Shown here: in pieces, positions 8,183 to 17,080 of the stretch | Layout of the letters: every line of letters begins with the position of its first letter | Numbering within the stretch: position 1 is the first letter of the stretch | Assembly: GCF_000230555.1 (NCBI RefSeq) | Contig: NC_016078.1 | Coordinates: forward strand, 2,801,001-2,865,000 | DNA from: Pelagibacterium halotolerans B2 | GTDB lineage: Bacteria; Pseudomonadota; Alphaproteobacteria; Rhizobiales; Devosiaceae | Reading direction: 5' to 3' | Length of the DNA stretch: 64,000 bases | The notes under the pieces: generated by a model | What the model was told of the DNA's origin: nothing | Database searches by the model: none | The model's input: only the letters and a program-made list of their open reading frames with translations | Made by a program: the position numbers and the translations under genes

Positions 8183-10066
8183 ATGCTCGGGGTCTTTCGA
8201 AGGTCGCGGATTGGAGTCTTTCTGGTCATGGTGCTGTTGGCGCCTACGGCCTTCTCGACGGTCGTCACCGAGGAACCCTGGCATCCTGCCGCCGCCGCTT
8301 ATCGCAGCATGCTGTTCATGGCAGATCTCGTGCCAGCGCCGTGGGACGAGATCCGAAGAGCCTATGAGGAACCGCATCCGGCCGCTGCCATCCAACGACC
8401 GGCCAGTACCTATTTCGACACTTTGCCAGCGGATATGAACGTTGCGATCGTCGACGCTATCGCTTCGGAAAACCGTCAGGCCCTTTACGAAGCATCAACG
8501 CGAGCTGTCTCCTGGCTCGCGAGAGCGGCGCTCGCCGAGACCGCCGCGGCTCTAGCCGATCCGGGAAGGGCCCAGCAGAAGGCGCTGGAGGCACAAGCCT
8601 ACTACAGGGCCTTCGCATCGTTCATCGAAGAGGCTGATCGTGAAGCGGCTCGGCGCCTTGGCTTTGCCTGGCTCGAGCTGATGAGCGCGATCGGCACGAC
8701 CGGCGTCATGGGAGCCAACGTGATCGGCACAGACGAAGAGACCTTCCAGCGAGCGAGGGCGGAGATCGATGCCTATCTCGCTGCAAACTTCGAGCCGACT
8801 AGTTTTGTCGAAAGACGGACGTTGCCCCCCCTGCCGGAAAGCGTTGTCGCCACGCGTGGCGAGGTACAGGTCGCCGCCTGGCTGCCGCCGGGGTCCAGCC
8901 TCGCCGATCAGGATCCGTTGCCCCGGCTGGTCCTGAACTTCGAGGAGCGCGGCATCGACGAGGCGGAACTGCCCTTGATCGCCTTCGGGGACATGCTCTT
9001 CGACAGCCCGAACATCTTTGGCGAACCCGCCCGGTCATTGGGCATCACGTGCTCGACGTGCCACAACCGAAGCGACATCAATCAGAGCTTCTTCATCCCC
9101 GGAATCAGCCATCAGCCGGGTGCGGTCGATGTACGCGGCTCCTTCTTCAATCCCCTGTTCAACGACCAGCGTCGTGGCAGCCTCGACATCCCAACTTTGC
9201 GCGGCCTACGCTTCACTGGACCTTATGGGCGAGACGGTCGCTTTGCCAGCCTGTCGGAATTTACCCGCAATGTGATCGTCAGCGAATTCGGGGGACCCGA
9301 GCCTACTCCATTCCAGCTCGACGCGCTCGTCGCCTACATGCTGGAGTTCGACTTTCTTCCGAACACGCGGATCGATGGGATGGGTCGCCTGACCGCAGGG
9401 GCAACCGATTCCGAACTGCGCGGGGAGGAGCTCTTCCGCAGACCGTTCGCGCAGATGGACGGGCGGTCCTGCGCGTCGTGCCATGTACCGTCCTCGGCGT
9501 TCCTCGACCGGCAATCGCACAACATCGGCTCGGACTCGGAAGGCTACGGCGGCGCCATGGACGGCTATTTCGATACGCCCACGCTGCTGGGGATCAACTT
9601 CACCGCACCCTACTTCCATGACGGTTCACAGCCGACTCTTGCCAGTGTGGTGGACTGGTTCGACACGCGTTTCGAGCTCGGCCTCGCCGACCAAGCGCAA
9701 GACGACCTCGTGGCCTACCTCCAGGCCGTCGGCGCGGCTGACGAGCCGTACCAGACGTTCGACGGCCTCGATACCGTCTTCCGGCTCGCCTGGGAGGAGC
9801 TGACGACCTTCGCTACCACCTTCGACACGCTCGCCAGAAACCGGGATGCGGTGAACGCAAACCTCATGCTCGAGACCGTCGCCCTCGATCTGGCGCTCGA
9901 CGCCACGGGGATGTTGAACTCCGCGGCACGAGCACAGGTCTTCGAGCTCGTAGATATCCTCAACGGCATGCGGACGGCGGTCAATGCTGGCAATTGGACC
10001 GAAGCCGAAACGCTCTGGGGCAACTTTCAGGAGTTGAGAGATGCATATGAAGACGACATGTACTGA
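8183..10066 (+). CDS. Large di-heme cytochrome c peroxidase-like (MauG/CCP family) exported protein
   Basis: A 627-residue protein with an N-terminal signal sequence (VFLVMVLLAPTAFS). Two c-type haem sites are separated by 140 residues: CSTCH at about 290-294 and CASCH at about 430-434, the spacing of bacterial di-heme peroxidases and MauG/MbnH proteins. Family motifs such as FFNPLFND, PTLRGLRFTGPYGRDGR and the second-half counterpart PTLLGINFTAPYFHDGS are present. It differs from classical peroxidases (about 330-350 residues) by about 210 helical N-terminal residues and a helical C-terminal tail (about 530-627). Its end overlaps the start of the PhnD-like gene by 26 bases, so they form one operon. 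The function may be oxidation of a periplasmic substrate or peptide; the substrate is unknown. Confidence 0.8.
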   Translation: MLGVFRRSRIGVFLVMVLLAPTAFSTVVTEEPWHPAAAAYRSMLFMADLVPAPWDEIRRAYEEPHPAAAIQRPASTYFDTLPADMNVAIVDAIASENRQALYEASTRAVSWLARAALAETAAALADPGRAQQKALEAQAYYRAFASFIEEADREAARRLGFAWLELMSAIGTTGVMGANVIGTDEETFQRARAEIDAYLAANFEPTSFVERRTLPPLPESVVATRGEVQVAAWLPPGSSLADQDPLPRLVLNFEERGIDEAELPLIAFGDMLFDSPNIFGEPARSLGITCSTCHNRSDINQSFFIPGISHQPGAVDVRGSFFNPLFNDQRRGSLDIPTLRGLRFTGPYGRDGRFASLSEFTRNVIVSEFGGPEPTPFQLDALVAYMLEFDFLPNTRIDGMGRLTAGATDSELRGEELFRRPFAQMDGRSCASCHVPSSAFLDRQSHNIGSDSEGYGGAMDGYFDTPTLLGINFTAPYFHDGSQPTLASVVDWFDTRFELGLADQAQDDLVAYLQAVGAADEPYQTFDGLDTVFRLAWEELTTFATTFDTLARNRDAVNANLMLETVALDLALDATGMLNSAARAQVFELVDILNGMRTAVNAGNWTEAETLWGNFQELRDAYEDDMY

Positions 10067-10946
10067 GCCGCGTCCCTTTTCTCCGACTCGGCGATCGCTG
10101 CTGGTGTCGATGGTGGCCCTGCATTTCGCACCTGCAATGGCGTGGGCACAGGCAGGAGACGGCTTGACGCTTGCCTTCGTCCCACAGGAGGACCCCGAGA
10201 AGCTTCTCGGCGACATCCGGATCATCACCGAATGGCTGGGCGGGGAGCTCGGCATGCTGGTACGCGGCTTCGTGACCAGCGATCACGCAGCGGCCGTCGA
10301 GGCCCTGCGTAACGGCGACGCGGACATCTCCTTCATGGGGGCGCTGCCCTATGTCCTTGCCAATGAATATGCCGGCGCCACGGCCATCCTCCAGGAGGTC
10401 TATTTCGGCCGTCCCTATTATACCGCGCGCGTGTTCGTACGCCGGGATAGCGGCATCGCCGAGCTCGCGGATCTGCGCGGCAAGACCATAGCCTTCGCCG
10501 ATCCGATTTCAGAGTCGGGCTACTACTATCCGCTGGATCTCTTCGCGGAAGCGGGCCTATTCCAGCGCGACGACGACCCGGGAACCTTCTTCGACCGCGT
10601 TCTGTTCGCCGGCGGATATCAGCAGGCGATCCAGGCCGTGGCGAACGGGCTGGTCGATGCAGCGGGCGCCAGCCAGTACGCCGATATGCTGCTGACTCCG
10701 ACCCAGCAGCTCGAGGTCACATGGATCGCCGAGTCCCGACCGATCCCCTCGCACAGCGTCATAGCTCGCGGTGACCTGGCACCTGACCTGCGCGAGGTCT
10801 TCGTTTCAGCGATGCTGAGGTTGAACGAGCCGGAGCTGCGATATCTGCTGCAATATGTCTACGGGCCGGACGGCTACGTCGTCGCGGATCTGGCCGCCTA
10901 TGAGGAGGTCAGAACGCTGGCGAGGGCCTATGGTTTGCTGAGATAA
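10041..10946 (+). CDS. PhnD-like periplasmic substrate-binding protein
   Basis: A 301-residue protein of the phosphate/phosphite/phosphonate-binding class (type 2 periplasmic fold). The signal region contains TRRSLLVSM, which is Tat-like. Core motifs include LTLAFVPQEDPEKLL, NGDADISFMGALPYVLA, ELADLRGKTIAFADPISESGYYYP and VANGLVDAAGASQYADML. The ATG at 10041 has AGGAG upstream and lies inside the end of the di-heme gene, so the two are coupled. PhnD-like proteins also bind arsenite (AioX) and other ligands, so the substrate cannot be named. The partner ATPase and permease follow directly. Confidence 0.85.
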   Translation: MHMKTTCTEPRPFSPTRRSLLVSMVALHFAPAMAWAQAGDGLTLAFVPQEDPEKLLGDIRIITEWLGGELGMLVRGFVTSDHAAAVEALRNGDADISFMGALPYVLANEYAGATAILQEVYFGRPYYTARVFVRRDSGIAELADLRGKTIAFADPISESGYYYPLDLFAEAGLFQRDDDPGTFFDRVLFAGGYQQAIQAVANGLVDAAGASQYADMLLTPTQQLEVTWIAESRPIPSHSVIARGDLAPDLREVFVSAMLRLNEPELRYLLQYVYGPDGYVVADLAAYEEVRTLARAYGLLR

Positions 10947-10951
10947 GTTTC

Positions 10952-11731
10952 ATGAAGTCCGACGCGATCGTACTTCGGGATCTGAGCTTCCGGTATCCGG
11001 GCGAGGGGCGACCGGTCCTGACGATCGCTGAGTTGCACGTACCGATGGGACAGCGCGTGGCGCTGATCGGCGCCTCCGGCGCGGGCAAGAGCACGTTGTT
11101 GCGCCTTATTGACGGACGGCTGCGCGGCTGGTCGGGGCACTGTGAGGTCGTCGGCCTCCCATTTAGTCCGAACCGCAAGCCGCCCCGAGCGTGGCGCCGC
11201 CGCGTAGGCTTCGTTTTCCAGGAATTCGCGCTGGTCGAGCGGGGAACCGCGCAGGACAACGTGCTGAACGGTAGGCTGGGCCATGCCGATCCGTTCTGGT
11301 CTCTCATGGGCAGGTTTGGGGCAGACGACTTCGGGATCACCGATCAGGCAATACGCGATGTGGGAATGGAAATTTTCGCGGCCCGCCGCGTCGATCGGCT
11401 CAGCGGTGGCCAGCGTCAAAGGATCGCCATCGCCCGGTGCCTCGCGCAGGAACCGCACCTGCTGCTGGCCGACGAGCCGGTCAGCAGTCTCGATCCCGTA
11501 AGGGCCAGCGCAGTTCTCGAGCTGTTGCACCGGGCCGTCACGAGCCCGGAGACTACACTGGTATTGTCCTCGCATCAGCCGGGGTTGGTCGCAGGATATG
11601 TGGATCGCTTCATCGCGCTCGAGGGGGGGCGCATCGTTTTCGACGGCCCGCCGGACGCGCTGAGCCAAGCCCAACTCGCCGGCATCTATGGCGCGCGCGC
11701 CCAGGGCCAGAACGAGGCGGCCGCGCGATGA
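10952..11731 (+). CDS. PhnC-like ABC transporter ATP-binding protein
   Basis: A 259-residue ATPase with all ABC motifs: Walker A GASGAGKSTLL (about residues 41-51), Q-loop FVFQEFALV, signature LSGGQRQRIAIA, Walker B LLLADEPVSSLDP and the H-loop SSHQPGL. It most resembles PhnC-type importers by size, by the PhnC-like DG(R)LRGWSG region and by its neighbours. It starts 5 bases after the PhnD-like stop and overlaps the permease by 4 bases (ATGA). Confidence 0.9.
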   Translation: MKSDAIVLRDLSFRYPGEGRPVLTIAELHVPMGQRVALIGASGAGKSTLLRLIDGRLRGWSGHCEVVGLPFSPNRKPPRAWRRRVGFVFQEFALVERGTAQDNVLNGRLGHADPFWSLMGRFGADDFGITDQAIRDVGMEIFAARRVDRLSGGQRQRIAIARCLAQEPHLLLADEPVSSLDPVRASAVLELLHRAVTSPETTLVLSSHQPGLVAGYVDRFIALEGGRIVFDGPPDALSQAQLAGIYGARAQGQNEAAAR

Positions 11732-12540
11732 CGGCGAGATCCCATAGGCGAACGGAGGTGGGCGGCCGCGCGCAAGATCGCGACAGGCAACGTGCCTGGG
11801 GGCAGTTCCTGCTCTCGGTCATGATCGTTCTGATCGTCATGTGGTCATGGAGCGGCAGCGAGATCGACCTGCCGCGCCTGGCCGAGAGCGGCGGGCGGAT
11901 CGCCGAGTTCTTGGGCAGGATGATGCCGCCCGATCTTTCGGTGCTGCCGGTGGTCATCGAATCCTCGGCCGAGACGCTGCGCATTGCGATCCTGGGGACC
12001 GTCGGCTGCATTTTTCTCTCAGCCGTTCTTGGCCTGCTGGCAGCACGAAACCTGACCCCGGCGATCGTCCACGTTCCGGTCAAGACGGTCCTCGCCGTCA
12101 TTCGTGGCGTGCCACTGATCCTCGTCGCCATGCTGATGGTGGGCGCCGTGGGGCTGGGGGCGCTGCCCGGCATACTCGCCATTGCCTTCCATGCCACCGG
12201 GATGCTGGCGAAATTCTATGCCGAGGCCATCGAGAGCATCGATCCAAGCCCCATCGAGGCGCTGGAGAGCGCTGGCGCGACCTTTCTTCAGAAGCTGCGT
12301 TTCGGCGCTTGGCCGCAGATCGCTCCGGACGTCCTTCGGGATACCTTATTCCGCTTCGAGATGAACCTGCGCGAATCCCTCATCCTGGGCGTTGTAGGAG
12401 CGGGCGGCATCGGCTTTTACATCCAGATGTATGTGCGTGCGTTCCAATACGATAGGGTTGCGACACTGACGATCGTGGTCATTGCCTTCGTGGTTGTTAT
12501 AGAACTGGTCAACAACGCCATCCGCGGCCTTCTGCGCTAA
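11728..12540 (+). CDS. PhnE-like ABC transporter permease
   Basis: A 270-residue inner-membrane permease with about six helices and the binding-protein-dependent transport EAA-type loop (PIEALESAGATFLQKLRFG, followed by AWPQIAPDV). A family-typical GVVGAGGIGFYIQ segment lies near the C-terminus. It starts at ATG 11728, overlapping the ATPase stop; the longer upstream open frame is only a shadow of the ATPase. It is the last gene of the four-gene operon, which has one permease rather than the two PhnE-like subunits of some systems, so it presumably acts as a homodimer. Confidence 0.88.
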   Translation: MTARSHRRTEVGGRAQDRDRQRAWGQFLLSVMIVLIVMWSWSGSEIDLPRLAESGGRIAEFLGRMMPPDLSVLPVVIESSAETLRIAILGTVGCIFLSAVLGLLAARNLTPAIVHVPVKTVLAVIRGVPLILVAMLMVGAVGLGALPGILAIAFHATGMLAKFYAEAIESIDPSPIEALESAGATFLQKLRFGAWPQIAPDVLRDTLFRFEMNLRESLILGVVGAGGIGFYIQMYVRAFQYDRVATLTIVVIAFVVVIELVNNAIRGLLR

Positions 12541-12713
12541 CGGCTTGCTGGCAAAGCGATCATCGTTTCGGCATTGCTATATGTGCTTCCTTGCCAACCC
12601 CAAGAATGACTGAGGAGCATAGATATAGTAGATTTAGCGGGTAGGCCGATGCGCAGCGAACGCATGCCAGCTCAAAGGGTCAGCAGCGGCAAACTGTCAG
12701 AGCTAGAAATCCC

Positions 12714-13466
12714 ATGATTGCTGAATCCTTCGACTCCTATTGCGGCCCGCCGCCCGTGCCGGACAGTATTTGGCTGCAATGGAATTTCGACCCCTTTGCC
12801 ATCGCTCTCATGGTCTTGATCGCTATTGGGTGGTTCACCCAAGGTAGAAGGGATTCGGCAGGAAGGGCCGCAGTTTTCGGGGCGCTTGTCCTAATTGGCG
12901 TTGCTTTCCTCTCGCCCATCTGCGCTTTGACCGTAGCGTTGTTCTCCGTTCGAGTAGCCCATCATGTCATCCTGATCTCGGTGACGGCTCCCCTGCTCGC
13001 AATTGCGCTGCCTTGGCGGCGAGGCCCCCGGCTGCCACTTGCACTATTGACGGTGTTCAGCGCCATCACGTTATGGATCTGGCACGCTCCATTGGCCTAT
13101 GAGTGGGCGATCGGCGGCGCGCTACCGTACTGGCTGATGCAATTAACCTTGCTTGGCACCTCCTGGCTGTTCTGGCGTGAAATCTTCAGCCCGGAACGGT
13201 CATTTGGGCCGAGCATACTCGCGCTGCTTTCGTTTGTGGCACAAATGGGCCTGCTCGGCGCCATATTGGTTTTTGCACGCAGACCGATTTATCCACCGCA
13301 CTTCTTGACAACTGAGCCGTTTGGAATTTCCACGCTCAGCGATCAGCAACTTGCAGGCTTGGTGATGTGGGTTCCCGCGATGTTTCCGTATATCGCGGTC
13401 GCGTTGTGGCTGCTGATGCGGTTCCTGAGCAGAGACGACACCAAACATCCTGAAACCACCGTATGA
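12714..13466 (+). CDS. ctaG: Cytochrome c oxidase assembly protein, CtaG (caa3) family
   Basis: A 250-residue membrane protein with about seven helices. Family features are VRVAHHVILISVTAPLLA with paired histidines, TLWIWHAPLAYEW, and PIYPPHF followed later by QQLAGLVMWVPAM. This is the CtaG_Caa3 family (distinct from Cox11), linked to copper insertion into haem-copper oxidases. It stands 173 bases after the ABC operon and upstream of ccdA, which fits a shared role with SCO and PCu(A)C in oxidase assembly. No oxidase subunit genes are in the window. Confidence 0.88.
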   Translation: MIAESFDSYCGPPPVPDSIWLQWNFDPFAIALMVLIAIGWFTQGRRDSAGRAAVFGALVLIGVAFLSPICALTVALFSVRVAHHVILISVTAPLLAIALPWRRGPRLPLALLTVFSAITLWIWHAPLAYEWAIGGALPYWLMQLTLLGTSWLFWREIFSPERSFGPSILALLSFVAQMGLLGAILVFARRPIYPPHFLTTEPFGISTLSDQQLAGLVMWVPAMFPYIAVALWLLMRFLSRDDTKHPETTV

Positions 13467-13550
13467 TCTCCAGGCCTATAAATGCCCGCATTGCTGATGG
13501 CCTGGATGCCCGCAGCGATCTGATGCGGAGCCAGAAGAACGGTTCTACAT

Positions 13551-14279
13551 ATGGGCTTTGAGATTGCCAGTATCGGGGTCTTGGCGGCACTGTTTGCAGG
13601 CATGGTCTCGTTTCTTTCACCCTGCGTGCTTCCCCTGGTGCCGGGATATGTTTCCTACATCACAGGCAATATGGACCGCAGCGGCGTAGCGGCGCGCTCG
13701 AACGCCTTGCTCCTGAGCCTCTGTTTTGTCGCCGGATTTGCTACGATTTTTGTTGCGCTCGGCGCAAGCGCCACAGCGCTCAGCAGGCTGCTGCTTTCGT
13801 GGCGCTACGAAGCCAACATTGTAGGGGGCGCGATCGTCATTGTGTTCGGCGTTTTTACGACCGGTCTCGTTAGGTTGCCATGGCTCTCTCAGGATCTTCG
13901 ATATCATGGTGCCCTGAAAGGTGGGGGGCCGGCTGGCGCCTATGTCTTGGGGTTGGCGTTCGGCTTCGGCTGGACGCCCTGCATTGGCCCGATCCTTGGG
14001 GCAATCCTCACCGTGAGCGCGACGTCAGAGGCAGCAGGAAGTGGCATCCTGCTGCTCTCGATCTATTCGGCGGGTCTTGGGGTGCCATTTCTGCTCACCG
14101 CCACCTTTGCAGACAGCTTGGCGGCAAGGCTCAAGCACATGCGCCGGCTGGGCCGGGTGCTACAGATCCTCGCCGGGATAGTGATGATCCTTATGGGACT
14201 GGCGATGATCACCGGCCAGATGTCCGCATTTGCTTTTTGGCTTCTTGAGCGCTTTCCGGTCTTCGCACGTATAGGATAA
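13551..14279 (+). CDS. ccdA: Thiol-electron transporter CcdA
   Basis: A 242-residue six-helix membrane protein. The two redox cysteines lie in FLSPCVLPLVPGY (about residues 21-33) and GWTPCIGPILG (about 140-150), the standard CcdA pattern. CcdA passes electrons from cytoplasmic thioredoxin to periplasmic CcmG. Its presence with ccmG, ccmH and dsbA-like genes completes a thiol-reducing path for cytochrome c maturation. It starts at an ATG 84 bases after ctaG. The stretch 14280-14396 after it contains nothing recognised. Confidence 0.93.
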   Translation: MGFEIASIGVLAALFAGMVSFLSPCVLPLVPGYVSYITGNMDRSGVAARSNALLLSLCFVAGFATIFVALGASATALSRLLLSWRYEANIVGGAIVIVFGVFTTGLVRLPWLSQDLRYHGALKGGGPAGAYVLGLAFGFGWTPCIGPILGAILTVSATSEAAGSGILLLSIYSAGLGVPFLLTATFADSLAARLKHMRRLGRVLQILAGIVMILMGLAMITGQMSAFAFWLLERFPVFARIG

Positions 14280-14396
14280 AGGAATCCGGGAGGGGCGAGG
14301 GAAACTACCTCCGTGAGACCTGAGTGCATCACCGACAGCGGTGAGGAACCAACCGCTGCTGTCTGCAGCCATGTCCGCACGCATGATTTCCGGCAA

Positions 14397-14513
14397 CTAT
14401 GTTAAAAAGCGAACCACAAGAGGGGCGGCCACGTACCATAGAATGGCAACGACGAAAAACCCCCAAAGGAGCAAATGAAAGAGACGCAATCCCAGCGGCG
14501 GCTTATCTGACAT
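14397..14513 (-). CDS. Putative 38-residue single-helix membrane protein
   Basis: A small frame on the minus strand: MSDKPPLGLRLFHLLLWG at the start, one transmembrane helix (about residues 11-36) and a short basic end. It overlaps the preceding 50-residue frame by 11 bases (ATGTCAGATAA), which suggests translational coupling. No family is recognised. Small one-helix proteins of this kind often accompany respiratory enzymes, and all neighbours serve respiration, but that is only context. Confidence 0.35.
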   Translation of the reverse strand: MSDKPPLGLRLFHLLLWGFFVVAILWYVAAPLVVRFLT

Positions 14514-14655
14514 CGGGCGCCTGCACGCCTAAAGGAGGCTCATCCTGATAGAATGATGACTTGGCCGGCGCCGTAATCCACATGTCGGCGAGCCTATTTG
14601 TAATGTAGTTTTTTCTATCTGGCGCCGGAAAATAAGCGACAAGGTTTCCGTTCAT
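14503..14655 (-). CDS. Putative 50-residue soluble small protein
   Basis: Starts at ATG 14655 (MNGNLVAYFPAPDRKNYITN) and ends at TAA 14503. A GGAGAA ribosome site is 8-10 bases upstream, but it lies inside the 3' arm of a perfect 9-base hairpin. It is followed by an overlapping 38-residue membrane frame. A still shorter frame (13 codons, 14697-14656) ends on this ATG. No family is recognised. Confidence 0.35.
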   Translation of the reverse strand: MNGNLVAYFPAPDRKNYITNRLADMWITAPAKSSFYQDEPPLGVQAPDVR

Positions 14656-14663
14656 ATGCCTGG

Positions 14664-14685
14664 TTCTCCAACAGTCGTTGGAGAA
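14664..14685 (-). promoter_or_regulatory. Hairpin covering the ribosome site of the 50-residue frame
   Basis: TTCTCCAAC and GTTGGAGAA form a perfect 9-base inverted repeat with a 4-base loop. On the minus strand the 3' arm contains GGAGAA, the only ribosome site for the start at 14655. It may be a translational switch or a protein operator; nothing decides between them here. Confidence 0.4.
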
Positions 14686-14775
14686 TTGTACATCCTCTAG
14701 TCGCTACAGCAGCAAGGGCAAACGCAGATTATTTTGCCAAAGTGTTGGTTTGCCAATTTGGTTCTGCTCCGCTGA

Positions 14776-15552
14776 TCACGAAATTGGACAAGGCCCCAAG
14801 GGATCAAGAGGGGAGACGCGAGGATCATTCACGTTGAAGACATAACGCCTCTCGCAGACATCCCAGGTCGGCGGGATTCCTGTGTTGTCGAAGATATCCG
14901 CGCCTTCTTTGAGATTGCGCCAAAAATCAACATGAGGGCTCGATGCGTTCGCCTGGATGTTAGCTTCCGTCATCGGAAAGGGCAGCAACTGTAGTTGGAA
15001 GGATCGATTGCCGCCTCTGAATGTTTCCCGGGCAAGTGCGAAAATCTCCTTGATGCCATCGTCGGTCATGGCGTAGCAGCCAACTGACAGACAGTCCCCA
15101 TGAATCATCAAGTTTGTTCCAGTGCGCTCCCAAGCCTGATCAAATTTGTTCGGAAAACCGACGTTGAACGATAGCCAGTAGGAAGAGTTCGGGTTCATCA
15201 AGTCGGGTGTTACGTCGTAGAAGCCCTCCGGCGATTGATGATCGCCTTCACGGAATTTTGGCCCTAGTTCCCCTGACCATTTGCATATGTCGTATGTCTT
15301 CAAGAGGCTGTATGTGCCGTCGCTGGTTCGTTTCCAAACCTCCAGCGTCGAAGTCTGTTTATAAAGGCGTATCATCATCGGCTCAGATGGCGAGGAGTTG
15401 ATTTCGGCCATCCGTTGGAGGAGCTCTGGCGGCAGCGGAACGTTATGGCGATTGTCGCCCATGTACTGACTGCATGCTGCCAGCGCCAAGGTGGCAAAAA
15501 ATACGACAACTACGCGACTGACATATGCGATTGCGAGGGGCATGGGGATCAC
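14776..15552 (-). CDS. YafK-like L,D-transpeptidase domain lipoprotein
   Basis: A protein of about 258 residues. The N-terminal signal ends in a lipobox (FFATLALAAC), so it is probably lipid-anchored. The YkuD/YafK catalytic motif is clear: MIHGDCLSVGCYAMTD, with His, and Cys in the SxGC core. Family segments YKQTSTLEVWKR and FYDVTPDLMNPNSSYWLSF also match. These enzymes cross-link murein or cut lipoprotein-murein bonds. The frame opens at GTG 15552; an ATG three codons inside (15543) is an equal alternative. It is transcribed alone. Confidence 0.88.
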   Translation of the reverse strand: MIPMPLAIAYVSRVVVVFFATLALAACSQYMGDNRHNVPLPPELLQRMAEINSSPSEPMMIRLYKQTSTLEVWKRTSDGTYSLLKTYDICKWSGELGPKFREGDHQSPEGFYDVTPDLMNPNSSYWLSFNVGFPNKFDQAWERTGTNLMIHGDCLSVGCYAMTDDGIKEIFALARETFRGGNRSFQLQLLPFPMTEANIQANASSPHVDFWRNLKEGADIFDNTGIPPTWDVCERRYVFNVNDPRVSPLDPLGPCPIS

Positions 15553-15924
15553 CGGAGTAAGTGCCAGCTAACCATACTGGCTCGGCGTTACCGATCTCTT
15601 GCCGTCGCAGTTTCACACGCTGCCGGCTCACGCAGTTGGCATTGCTGCATGCGGCGCGAACATTCACGCCGTCAAGCATCCTGTAACTCACAAAGCGGCG
15701 TTCTGCCAATTTCTCGGAATACGTCTTCTCATCGCTTCCGCCGGTGCGGACAGCCGTCGACAAGTCTGATGGTGACTAGACCACGTCAGACCCACCCCAC
15801 ACGGCCACCTGTTCACGATGGTTGGGCATTTTGCAGGATATGGTTTGCTGCTAACATGGAAGTGCACAAGCGTGCTCGCGCCTACTGCCGCAAGAAGACT
15901 TGGATTATCTGAAGGAGAAGTGTG
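15553..15924. other. 372-base intergenic gap
   Basis: Nothing coding is supported. The last bases (15911-15920) hold the GAAGGAGAAG ribosome site of the DUF2171 gene. The region presumably contains the two divergent promoters. Confidence 0.5.
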
Positions 15925-16179
15925 ATGTACGACCTTTCGGGCATCAAAGCTGGAATGGAAGTTCTTGGTGCCGACGGTGCGCCGGTGGGTACGGTCGCAT
16001 CAGTGGATGGGGACCGTATTCGGTTGGAAGCCGTCGACATTGGGTCGCACGCAGGCCACAAGCACTACATCCCAGGCGGCATCGTGGCCATCGTGGAAGA
16101 CAATACCGTTCGCCTTTCGGCTACCGGCGCTAATGCCGTCTTGCTGGATGAGGAAACCGACGGCTCGCCAGCCGACTAA
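15925..16179 (+). CDS. DUF2171 (PRC-barrel-like) small protein
   Basis: An 84-residue protein starting at ATG 15925, well placed behind GAAGGAGAAG. The sequence DLSGIKAGMEVLGADGAPVG, then the VDGDRIRL strand and HKHYIPGG, is the usual DUF2171 pattern; this beta-barrel family is related to PRC-barrel domains. The role is unknown; such proteins are often abundant or stress-induced in alphaproteobacteria. It is a single-gene unit, convergent with the PAP2 gene. Confidence 0.8.
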   Translation: MYDLSGIKAGMEVLGADGAPVGTVASVDGDRIRLEAVDIGSHAGHKHYIPGGIVAIVEDNTVRLSATGANAVLLDEETDGSPAD

Positions 16180-16249
16180 ACTGTGCTCAAGGCGAATTGG
16201 TACCAAGGCCCCTGATTTTGGGCGTGGCGGCGCATCTCTCTGGATAGGG

Positions 16250-17080
16250 CTAACCGGGCGCAGCCGTTCTTCGTGCGTTTCTCAGCAGAAGGGACACGAG
16301 CGGCATGCCGGCCAGCCTTGGCCGCAGGGAGCCGTCCTCGCCATAGACGAAAAGCAAGCGGCGACGAGCGAAGATATGGGCAAGCCAGAAGGTAAAGCCG
16401 ACCCCTACCGCCCACCCCATTATCGTGTCGCTTGGCCAGTGAACGCCGACCAATTGCCGGGATAGACTGATCAGAATGCCGATGGAAATGAAAATCGACC
16501 GGAACCTGGGGAATACCAGTGCAAGTGCCATGGCCATGGCGCCAGCGGTCGTGGCATGGCCAGAGGGAAAGGCGGCGTAGTCGGGGTTGAGGGCGAACAC
16601 CTGGAAGTCAAGCGGATCCTCCCCTTGCGACACCGCGGGCCGGGCACGGCCAATCGAGTATTTCGTAATCAGTACAGCGAGTCCGCCGCCAGCAACCGAT
16701 AGAAAAACAAACCCTGCCGCTGCCACAACGGCGTTGGCGCCCACCACGATCCGGCGACGCAACCGCGCCCTGGGCAGGAAAGCCAAAAGGATGAGCAGCG
16801 CGCCCGAGCCTACGAGCACTTCCACGCCTGCACCCAGCCGTGTGATGTGATTAGCGAGGGCGGACAACTCCTCGGGGAAAGCACGCATCCAGATCGCAAT
16901 CGGACGATCGACATTGAATATGGTCCACAGCGAAAGAGCAAACAATAGCGCGAGAATGACCAACGGACGCTCGAGTGGAGCGCGAAGCGACGGAGACGTT
17001 ACACTCGCCGGGGCAACTAAGCGGTTCCAACCGGTAGCAAGTGGCCATCGGCTTCTAGAAAGCTCTTGGGCTTTTTCCAT
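16250..17080 (-). CDS. PAP2-family membrane phosphatase
   Basis: A 276-residue polytopic membrane protein. The three acid-phosphatase motifs are present: KYSIGRARP (about residues 140-148), FPSGHATT (about 168-175) and SRQLVGVHWPSD (about 208-219), with both catalytic histidines. It probably removes phosphate from an isoprenyl or glycerophospholipid pyrophosphate at the outer face of the inner membrane. An N-terminal stretch of about 35 residues before the first helix is unusual and may mean that the true start is downstream. Confidence 0.88.
   Translation of the reverse strand: MEKAQELSRSRWPLATGWNRLVAPASVTSPSLRAPLERPLVILALLFALSLWTIFNVDRPIAIWMRAFPEELSALANHITRLGAGVEVLVGSGALLILLAFLPRARLRRRIVVGANAVVAAAGFVFLSVAGGGLAVLITKYSIGRARPAVSQGEDPLDFQVFALNPDYAAFPSGHATTAGAMAMALALVFPRFRSIFISIGILISLSRQLVGVHWPSDTIMGWAVGVGFTFWLAHIFARRRLLFVYGEDGSLRPRLAGMPLVSLLLRNARRTAAPG

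Noticed and set aside
8183..12540. Methanobactin (mbn) or phosphonate C-P lyase locus
   Set aside because: No MbnA, MbnB/C or phnGHIJ genes nearby; only single families are shared.
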